From: an uncultured Porphyromonadaceae bacterium | GTDB lineage: Bacteria; Bacteroidota; Bacteroidia; Bacteroidales; Muribaculaceae | Direction: 5' to 3' | Length of the DNA stretch: 25,849 bases | Assembly: GCA_900548705.1 (NCBI GenBank) | Contig: URLF01000035.1 | Coordinates: forward strand, 1-25,849 | In this document: one piece after another, positions 7,637-13,561 of the stretch | Layout: every line of letters begins with the position of its first letter | Numbering within the stretch: the stretch's first letter is position 1 | Notes under the pieces: model-generated | What the model saw: only the letters and a program-made list of their open reading frames with translations | What the model was told of the DNA's origin: nothing | The model's database searches: none | Program-made: the position numbers and the translations under genes

Positions 7637-9868
7637 ATGAAGAAAATTCTACTCTGCGGGGCACTGGCAGCCGGGGGCTGCCTGGTCTCGATGGCCCAAA
7701 ACAAAATCAACAATGTTGGCAATCTACAGATTGGCGAATTTCACCGTATCCAAAAGGAAATCGCCAAGACCTCGCCTCAACGCGCAGCCGCCCTCAACCA
7801 GGATGTCACCGTGTATGTGACTCTTGCTGAAGGTGCCACTGTAGCCGACCTGGAGGCTGAGGGTGTGACCATCCTCGACACCACGGCAGATATGGCCATC
7901 GTGTCGCTACCCATCACCCAGGTAGAAACGTTGGCCCAGAAAGATTTTGTGAAATGTATCGACTTCGGCCGCCAAGCGGCTCCCTTTATGGACCAAGCCC
8001 GCGAGCTTTCATTCATGGCCGGAGTGCATGACGGTACTGCCACCGGCCTCAACAAGGCATACCGTGGCCAGGGTGTGTATGTGGGTCTCTACGACACAGG
8101 TCTCGACCCCAACCACATAAACTTCACCGACCACAACGGCAACACCCGCGTGAAGGCCGTTTACCTGGCCAACAACGGCAGAGTGTCACCCTACGACACC
8201 CCTGCGGCTGTGGCCACATTCGACACCGACGACCGCAACGAGAGCCACGGCACCCATGTGCTTGGCACAATCACCGGACGTGACGACGTGCAAGGCTCAT
8301 ACGCCTACTCACAGGGCACATCAACCGTACTGGCTGACGGCTCAATCCCCTATTACGGAGTCGCTCCCGACGCCAACATTCTCGTCGGCTGCGGCGCATT
8401 CGACGACGCATCCATCAATGCCGGCATCGGAGCGGTGGTAGACCGTGCCAAGCAGGAAGGCAAGCCGGTGGTGGTCAACCTCTCGCTGGGTCATAACCGA
8501 GGCAGCCACGACCCGCGCGAAACCGTAAACAAGTATCTCGACTCTCGTGCTCAGGACGCCATCATCGTGGTGGCCGCCGGTAACGAGGGTGGCTCGCAGA
8601 TGTCTATCGAGCGAGAGTTCACACGCGCGACCTCTATCCGCACCTCTATTGTCCCCACCAGCACCAACGCAAAGGCCCACACCTTCTACACAGCCGAGTT
8701 CTGGAACAACACCGAGACCCCCTTCACCGCTCAGCTCGTCCTTTTCGACAAGGTAAGCAGGAAAGCCATCTCGACAAAAAACATCACCGGCACGTCGGGC
8801 AACCTCACATGGAACTCCAACACCGACGCCGTTTTCGCCTCAAGCTTCGAAAGCGGTTCATCTGTGTCGGCCAGCTGGGGTGTAGACGCGTCGACCAACC
8901 GCTTCAACCTCTATCTTTACAACACCATCCAGTCGAAAACCGGGGATGTCGTGTTCGGTATCATCATCAATGGACAGGCCGGTATGCGCATCAATGGTTA
9001 TTGTGACGCATTCGACGGCTATTCCGAGTCTGAGGTACGATTCGCCAGCCAGACCGGATGGACCGGCTCTGTCACCGGTACCGATGTCGGTTCAATCAAC
9101 GGTATGGCCTGCGGCTATCACACCGTGTCAGTCGGCGCATGGGTTTCACGAACCAATGTGCCTACCCTCAACGGCAGCAAGATAACCTACAATGCCGGCG
9201 AAGGTGTCGGCTCTATCGCCAACTTCTCTTCTTACGGCAAGTCAGGCGATGGCCGTCAGCTACCGATTGTCTGTGCCCCCGGTGCCCAGATTATCTCATC
9301 TGTAAGCCGTTACTGGGTGTCCTCCAAGAATATGCCTGAGAGCGTGCTGTCAGCAAAAGCCACATCTGGGACCAACACCTACCCCTGGTATTATATGCAA
9401 GGCACATCCATGGCCACACCTTTCGTCTCAGGCGCCATCGCCCTCTGGCTTGAGGCTTGCCCCGGTCTACGTGGCACCGAAGCACAGCAAATCATCGCCG
9501 AGACTTCCATAAAGGATGACTTCGTGACCGCCATCAATGAAGACCGCTGGGGTGCGGGCAAAATCAATGTCCTCGAAGGTCTGAAGAAGGCTATCGTAAT
9601 GAGCGCGTCGGTTGAAAGCGTGCTGGCAGACAACGCCGACAAGAACCTCATGGTCGTAGCCAAGGACGGCAAGCAGTTTGAAGTGAGCTGCCCCGGCGTC
9701 AACAACCTCTCCTGCTCGCTCTACAACCTCCAGGGAATGGCTGTGGCTTCCGCCGAAGGCGCGGGTGACACCCTCGACCTCGACGCTTCCGCTCTCGGGA
9801 ATGGCATCTATGTGCTGTCGGTCAACGCCGCCGGCCAGAACCTCTCCCGCAAGGTTGTCATCAAGTAA
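7637..9868 (+). CDS. Secreted S8 (subtilisin-like) serine peptidase with a T9SS-type C-terminal domain
   Basis: This encodes 743 residues. A signal peptide ends near Ala20. Residues of about 55-120 look like a subtilisin propeptide (inhibitor I9-like). The catalytic domain carries the full S8 set: Asp153 in YDTGLD, His204 in SHGTHV, oxyanion Asn316 in AAGNEGG and nucleophile Ser591 in GTSMATP. The distance from Asn316 to Ser591 is about 275 residues, against 66 in subtilisin BPN', so roughly 200 residues of beta-rich sequence are inserted in the catalytic domain. The C-terminal 75 residues (LYNLQG...LDASALGNGIYVLSV...KVVIK) match the pattern of type-A type IX secretion sorting domains. The gene is divergent from the SusC/SusD operon and ends at the terminator at 9929-9964. 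It probably digests proteins outside the cell or at its surface. Peptidase identity is very likely; the export route is inferred. Confidence 0.92.
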   Translation: MKKILLCGALAAGGCLVSMAQNKINNVGNLQIGEFHRIQKEIAKTSPQRAAALNQDVTVYVTLAEGATVADLEAEGVTILDTTADMAIVSLPITQVETLAQKDFVKCIDFGRQAAPFMDQARELSFMAGVHDGTATGLNKAYRGQGVYVGLYDTGLDPNHINFTDHNGNTRVKAVYLANNGRVSPYDTPAAVATFDTDDRNESHGTHVLGTITGRDDVQGSYAYSQGTSTVLADGSIPYYGVAPDANILVGCGAFDDASINAGIGAVVDRAKQEGKPVVVNLSLGHNRGSHDPRETVNKYLDSRAQDAIIVVAAGNEGGSQMSIEREFTRATSIRTSIVPTSTNAKAHTFYTAEFWNNTETPFTAQLVLFDKVSRKAISTKNITGTSGNLTWNSNTDAVFASSFESGSSVSASWGVDASTNRFNLYLYNTIQSKTGDVVFGIIINGQAGMRINGYCDAFDGYSESEVRFASQTGWTGSVTGTDVGSINGMACGYHTVSVGAWVSRTNVPTLNGSKITYNAGEGVGSIANFSSYGKSGDGRQLPIVCAPGAQIISSVSRYWVSSKNMPESVLSAKATSGTNTYPWYYMQGTSMATPFVSGAIALWLEACPGLRGTEAQQIIAETSIKDDFVTAINEDRWGAGKINVLEGLKKAIVMSASVESVLADNADKNLMVVAKDGKQFEVSCPGVNNLSCSLYNLQGMAVASAEGAGDTLDLDASALGNGIYVLSVNAAGQNLSRKVVIK

Positions 9869-9886
9869 TCTGTCAGGATTCATAGG

Positions 9887-9904
9887 AGATGCCTCAGGGC
9901 ATCT
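9887..9904 (+). terminator. Short stem-loop after the S8 peptidase gene
   Basis: Bases 9887-9893 (AGATGCC) pair with 9898-9904 (GGCATCT) around a four-base loop. A pyrimidine-rich run of C and T follows. It precedes the stronger terminator by about 25 bases and may assist it or trim the 3' end. Confidence 0.4.
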
Positions 9905-9928
9905 TCTCTCCTCCTTGACCATATAATG

Positions 9929-9964
9929 AAAAACCGGAACCCGTTGCTGGGCTCCGGTTTTTTT
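9929..9964 (+). terminator. Strong intrinsic terminator of the S8 peptidase gene
   Basis: The left arm AAAAACCGGA-A-CCC (9929-9942) pairs with GGG-C-TCCGG (9949-9957) and then a run of seven Ts (9958-9964). There is one internal mismatch. An in-frame ATG for the next gene at 9926 falls at this hairpin, which argues against using that start. Confidence 0.9.
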
Positions 9965-10013
9965 CCTTTTTGGGGCATTTGTTCGCCGCGATGTTGCCTA
10001 ATGTTGCACAATT

Positions 10014-10046
10014 CTTGGATGGAAACGTTTATTATTAGTAACTTTG
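10014..10046 (+). promoter_or_regulatory. Promoter of the DUF4421 gene
   Basis: The -7 element TAACTTTG (10039-10046) is a full match. A CTTG (10014-10017), one mismatch from TTTG, lies 21 bases upstream. Expected initiation near 10053 means the gene cannot start at the upstream in-frame ATGs at 9926, 10004 or 10019. Confidence 0.7.
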
Positions 10047-10099
10047 CAGAGATTATGCCTCACAAGCCACTCAACAAACATAAGCAATCGACAGGAGGG

Positions 10100-11182
10100 A
10101 TGTTTTCCAGGAGCCGCATAACGGCTTTCCTGGCCAGGGCCGTGTTCTGGCTCGTTTTGCTCGCGGGAGGGTCACAACACGCTTCCGCCGAGTTCCTGAG
10201 TCTCGACACCATCGCGTCGTGGGGCAAATTCCCCCGCTTCTGTGTCAACACTTACCGCTGGGGCGACCATTTCTTCAACAACTACGATTCGACCTATGTG
10301 CAAGGCTCGGGGTATCGGTTCAACATAAAATTCAAGACCGACAGCTGGCTCGACAAATATGATTTCAGGTTCACCAACGACTATCGGATGGGGTTCCATT
10401 CCCGTCCCTCCACATCAATGGGTCTGTGGCTGACTTACATGGCGGTATCTGTCGGATATGATATGAATGTCAGCAAGTTCTTCAACGCCGACACCGGGGC
10501 GCGAAAGCGTTTCAACTTCCAGTTCAACTGCTCGCTGTTCGGGGCTGAGTTCTACACCATAAATGACGACTCCTACATGACCATCGACCGTATCGGGCAT
10601 CCCGACGAGAGCCGGAAGGTGAACATCCCGTTTCACGGGTTCCACTCCGAGAGCTGGGGGGTTAACCTCTATTACTTCTTCAACCACAGGCATTATTCTC
10701 AGGCGGCGGCCTTTTCCTATTCAAAAATCCAGGTCAAAAGCTCGGGTTCGCTCTACGCGGGTTTCTCATACTGGAGCCAGAGATATGACATGGATTTCGC
10801 CAACGTGTTTGACGAGCAACCTGAATCAAACATCCTTCCGGCCGATTGGGATTACCATTACCGCGTCAAGAACAAGAATTACGCCCTGAAGATAGGCTAT
10901 GCCTACAACTGGGTGTTCAGGCGCGGATGGTGTCTGGGAATCTCAGAGGCTCCGACAATCGGGATACGCACCGGCTACATAATTGACTTCTCCCGTCAAC
11001 GCACGACTTTCTCATTGAATAACCGAATAAAAATCTCTTTGATTTACAATCATAACAAACGGTGGTTTTTCGGCATAATAGGCAATGTAGACACCAATCT
11101 TGTCTACGACAAACAACACACATTCCTGGCCAACAATATCTCAATGGAGGCCTCGGCGGGATTCCGCTTCAACCTCTGGTGA
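10100..11182 (+). CDS. DUF4421 family exported protein
   Basis: I place the start at the ATG at 10100 (360 residues). The promoter at 10014-10046 would initiate near 10053, and from 10100 the protein begins with a good signal peptide: basic RSR, a hydrophobic core, and ASA just before the mature part. The ATG at 10055 would add 15 polar residues in front of that and is the alternative. An AGGAGG stands one base before the 10100 ATG, too close to act as a normal ribosome site. The mature protein is rich in Phe, Tyr, Trp and alternating strands (for example SWGVNLYYFFNHRHYSQAAAFSYSK) and ends in GFRFNLW, like a beta-barrel or outer-membrane protein. I recognise the pattern as DUF4421, a Bacteroidetes family of unknown function. 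A small membrane-protein gene follows after 24 bases. Confidence 0.8.
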   Translation: MFSRSRITAFLARAVFWLVLLAGGSQHASAEFLSLDTIASWGKFPRFCVNTYRWGDHFFNNYDSTYVQGSGYRFNIKFKTDSWLDKYDFRFTNDYRMGFHSRPSTSMGLWLTYMAVSVGYDMNVSKFFNADTGARKRFNFQFNCSLFGAEFYTINDDSYMTIDRIGHPDESRKVNIPFHGFHSESWGVNLYYFFNHRHYSQAAAFSYSKIQVKSSGSLYAGFSYWSQRYDMDFANVFDEQPESNILPADWDYHYRVKNKNYALKIGYAYNWVFRRGWCLGISEAPTIGIRTGYIIDFSRQRTTFSLNNRIKISLIYNHNKRWFFGIIGNVDTNLVYDKQHTFLANNISMEASAGFRFNLW

Positions 11183-11206
11183 CAACCTCAACCCGTCAAC
11201 TCTATC

Positions 11207-11551
11207 ATGCGACCGATGACACATGGCGAGATACGCGGCACGATACTGCTCATGCTTGTCATAGCGGTTATATTGGCCGTGGTTTCTGTTAACCGGGGAT
11301 GCTCCGGCGACGCTGCGACCTCTGCATTTTCCTCCAAGGATTCCCCCTCCGCTTTCACGATTGACTCCCTAAGAATGGAGGAGAAGGCGGCACGTTATGA
11401 CGACACGACAGGAAGGAAAGCGGCTCATACGGACGACTCCGTATCGCTCGGAGAAAGGGGCCGGAAAGCGGCCAGCGGGAAGGGACGCAAACCCGCCGCG
11501 AGGAAGCGGCCCTCCTCCCCTACCCCGAGCCCGCTCGACAGGCCTATCTGA
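11207..11551 (+). CDS. Small one-pass membrane protein with a basic C-terminal tail, function unknown
   Basis: This encodes 114 residues, starting 24 bases after the DUF4421 gene and probably in the same transcript. Residues of about 12-28 form one hydrophobic helix (GTILLMLVIAVILAVVSV). A Ser/Asp-rich linker of about 25 residues follows, and the last 35 residues are rich in Arg, Lys and Pro (GRKAASGKGRKPAARKRPSS). The short GEIRG motif before the membrane helix recalls small Bacteroidetes membrane proteins, but I know no family for it. The basic tail could bind nucleic acid, phospholipid or polysaccharide, and its side of the membrane is unclear. A second ATG at 11216 is an alternative start. 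The terminator at 11647-11685 follows. That it is a real gene rests on position and on a coherent membrane-linker-tail design. Confidence 0.6.
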   Translation: MRPMTHGEIRGTILLMLVIAVILAVVSVNRGCSGDAATSAFSSKDSPSAFTIDSLRMEEKAARYDDTTGRKAAHTDDSVSLGERGRKAASGKGRKPAARKRPSSPTPSPLDRPI

Positions 11552-11640
11552 CCCGGGGGACATGCAGACCCCATAACACATCCGATTATCCAGCTGCTTG
11601 CCCCTTATGTGACTGGTTGGCCGCCGATATGGATAGCTCA

Positions 11641-11690
11641 CAAAAGCCCGGGCACGGATTCCTGTGAAAAGGATTCGTGCCCGGGTTTAT
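11641..11690. terminator. Bidirectional terminator between converging genes
   Basis: Bases 11647-11656 (CCCGGGCACG) pair perfectly with 11676-11685 (CGTGCCCGGG), with partial extension of the stem inward. A short run of As precedes and Ts follow, so it can end transcription from the plus-strand gene ending at 11551 and from the L31 gene ending at 11741. Confidence 0.85.
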
Positions 11691-11740
11691 TTCTTTCGCG
11701 AACGGTCGGGGAGACCGGTCTGGAAGCTGCGGTGAGAGTC

Positions 11741-11995
11741 TTATTTCTTCTTGCGGTCGCCGTAGCGTGAGAGGAACTTGTCGACGCGACCTGCGGTGTC
11801 GACAAGCTTCTGCTTGCCGGTGAAGAAGGGGTGAGATGAGGATGTGATTTCAAGCTTCACCAGAGGATAGGTCTCGCCATCGATTTCGATAGTCTCCTTG
11901 GCAGCGACGGTCGAATGGGTGATGAAGATTTCCTCGTTCGACATATCTTTGAAAACTACTTTGCGATAGTTGGAAGGATGGATGTCTTTTTTCAT
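11741..11995 (-). CDS. rpmE2: 50S ribosomal protein L31, type B (zinc-independent form)
   Basis: This encodes 84 residues. The sequence begins MKKDIHPSNYRKVVFKD and contains SSSHPFFTGKQKLVDTAGRVDKF, the hallmark of type B L31. Type A L31 binds zinc through cysteines; here there is no cysteine at all, so this is the zinc-free form. The protein joins the large subunit near the central protuberance and contacts the small subunit. The gene stands alone on the minus strand, with its own promoter at 12070-12101 and the shared terminator downstream. The basic tail RYGDRKKK is usual for the family. Confidence 0.97.
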   Translation of the reverse strand: MKKDIHPSNYRKVVFKDMSNEEIFITHSTVAAKETIEIDGETYPLVKLEITSSSHPFFTGKQKLVDTAGRVDKFLSRYGDRKKK

Positions 11996-12069
11996 TTTAT
12001 CTGTGGGTTGTTATTGTTTCTGAGTGTTGTGGAAGCGTCGCTGGTAGGGCGACTTTTAGTAATGGCCTG

Positions 12070-12101
12070 CAAATTTAGGCATTTTTGGTTTAATAGCCAA
12101 A
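12070..12101 (-). promoter_or_regulatory. Promoter of the L31 gene
   Basis: On the minus strand there is TTTG (12098-12101), a 20-base spacer and TAAATTTG (12070-12077). Initiation near 12063 gives a leader of about 68 bases before the ATG at 11995. Confidence 0.8.
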
Positions 12102-12125
12102 CCTTTGCGGAAAAATCTTCGCCAT

Positions 12126-12154
12126 CGGCGGAATACTCCGGTTTAAATCCGCCG
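12126..12154. repeat. Inverted repeat between the divergent L31 and peptidase promoters
   Basis: CGGCGGA (12126-12132) is repeated inverted as TCCGCCG (12148-12154) with a 15-base gap. It lies between the two divergent promoters and ends just before the -33 box of the plus-strand one. It could be an operator or simply a chance hairpin. Confidence 0.35.
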
Positions 12155-12158
12155 TTTA

Positions 12159-12190
12159 TTTGCCTTTCCGAAACATTATTACTACTTTTG
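12159..12190 (+). promoter_or_regulatory. Promoter of the C1 peptidase gene
   Basis: TTTG (12159-12162), a 20-base spacer and TACTTTTG (12183-12190) match the Bacteroidetes consensus. Expected initiation near 12197 leaves only about 16 bases before the start codon. Confidence 0.8.
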
Positions 12191-12212
12191 TATCAAAACA
12201 ACATCACTTGCA

Positions 12213-13475
12213 ATGAAGAAACAGCCCTCAATGGCCGTCCTGGCGGCCGCCTCACTGGCGCTGAGCGCCGCCGCATACGGCAATTTCGAGAAATCCGGCA
12301 ACGATGTCATCCGTGTCACACGCGTCGCCGAGGAATCAGACACGCTGAAAGCCGACTCTGTGGGCTTCGGCTTCATCGATGTCAAGGTATTGCCCCACAC
12401 ATCGGTCAAAGACCAGAACAAGAGCGGCACATGCTGGTGTTTCGCCTCCACTTCTTTCTTCGAGGATGAGATTCTCCGCCAGGGGGGTGACTCGCTCGAC
12501 CTGAGCGAGATGTTCACCGTCCGCCAGTGTTACCTCGACAAGGCCGACCGCTACATCCGTCTTTACGGCCAGACCAACTTCGCCGCCGGAGGCTCGGCCC
12601 TCGATGTCCCCTATGTATGGGAGCGTTACGGAGCTGTCCCCGAGGAGGTGTACACCGGCCTCAACTACGGGGAGGAGAAGCATGTCCACGGCGAGCTTGA
12701 CGCCGTTCTGAAAGCTTACCTCGACGCGGTGAAGGCCAATCCCAACAAGAAGATTTCGACCGCCTGGCGCAAGGGCTATGAGGCGATTCTCGACGCCTAC
12801 CTGGGTAAAGTGCCCGAGACTTTCACCGTCAACGGCAAGACTTACACCCCCCAGAGCTACGCCAAGTCGCTTCCCATCAAGGTTGACGACTATGTCTCGA
12901 TAACCTCCTTCACCCATCATCCTTTCTATGAGGAGTTTGCCGTCGAGGTGCCTGACAACTGGATCTGGGAGAAGTCGGTCAACCTGCCGATGGAGGAGAT
13001 GAAGGCTGTCGTAGACAATGCCATCGAGAACGGTTATCCGGTGGTGTGGGCAGCCGATGTCAGTGAGGGCGGTTTCAAATGGTATGAAGGTTATGCCGTC
13101 ATGCCAAAGGAGACAAACGCCGCCGACCTCGAAGGCTCGGAGCTGTCGCGTTGGGTGAAGCTCAGCGACAAGGACCGCGCCGCCGCCCGCTTCGATTTCA
13201 AGGAGCCTGTCCCCGAAATGGAAATCACCCAGGAGCTGCGCCAGCAGATGTTCGACTCCCAGGAGACGACCGACGACCACGGGATGGAAATCATCGGCAC
13301 CGCCCGCGACAAGAATGGCAACCGTTATTACAAGGTGAAGAATTCCTGGGACACCAACCAGGTCTATGACGGCTACTTCTATGTGTCTGAGCCTTATTTC
13401 TACGCCAAGACCATCGATATCCTCGTCCACAAGGATGCCATCCCCAAGGAAATCGCGAAGAAAATAAAGAAATAA
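12213..13475 (+). CDS. pepC-like: Exported C1-family cysteine peptidase (bleomycin hydrolase / aminopeptidase C type)
   Basis: This encodes 420 residues. The papain-type catalytic set is complete: Gln68 (oxyanion) and Cys74 in DQNKSGTCWCFAS, His356 in DDHGMEIIG, and Asn377 in KVKNSWD. The spacing, with a long helical insert between Cys and His, and the phrases ALDVPYVWERYGAVPEEVY and YPVVWAADVSEGGF, fit the bleomycin hydrolase/PepC branch. Members of this branch trim peptides one residue at a time from the N-terminus. Unlike the cytosolic enzymes of other phyla, it begins with a likely signal peptide (residues 1 to about 23, cut after an Ala-rich AAAYG), so it probably acts in the periplasm. 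The C-terminus is basic (PKEIAKKIKK), which may affect the self-processing role described for hexameric bleomycin hydrolases. It has its own promoter and is followed by a long hairpin. Confidence 0.92.
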   Translation: MKKQPSMAVLAAASLALSAAAYGNFEKSGNDVIRVTRVAEESDTLKADSVGFGFIDVKVLPHTSVKDQNKSGTCWCFASTSFFEDEILRQGGDSLDLSEMFTVRQCYLDKADRYIRLYGQTNFAAGGSALDVPYVWERYGAVPEEVYTGLNYGEEKHVHGELDAVLKAYLDAVKANPNKKISTAWRKGYEAILDAYLGKVPETFTVNGKTYTPQSYAKSLPIKVDDYVSITSFTHHPFYEEFAVEVPDNWIWEKSVNLPMEEMKAVVDNAIENGYPVVWAADVSEGGFKWYEGYAVMPKETNAADLEGSELSRWVKLSDKDRAAARFDFKEPVPEMEITQELRQQMFDSQETTDDHGMEIIGTARDKNGNRYYKVKNSWDTNQVYDGYFYVSEPYFYAKTIDILVHKDAIPKEIAKKIKK

Positions 13476-13496
13476 CTTACTAATTTTCTGACAAAA

Positions 13497-13545
13497 ACGT
13501 TATCTATACAGCGGGGACGGTCTGTCTCCGCTGTATATATAACGT
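13497..13545 (+). terminator. Long near-perfect hairpin after the C1 peptidase gene
   Basis: Bases 13506-13518 pair with 13524-13536 (13 positions, one G-T wobble) around a five-base loop. Outside a short internal mismatch, ACGTTAT (13497-13503) pairs with ATAACGT (13539-13545). The whole stem is about 20-22 bp long. No T-run follows, so it may be an unusual terminator or an mRNA-stabilising or processing element rather than a classical terminator. Confidence 0.6.
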
Positions 13546-13561
13546 AAATAACCTCACCCAA

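Noticed and set aside
9926..10099. Upstream extension of the DUF4421 protein
   Set aside because: The extension contains the preceding gene's terminator and the gene's own promoter; the signal peptide begins at 10100.
12336..13430. Minus-strand open frame of 364 codons opposite the C1 peptidase gene
   Set aside because: The peptidase on the plus strand has all catalytic motifs; the antisense frame is His/Val/Gly-rich with no recognisable domain or promoter.
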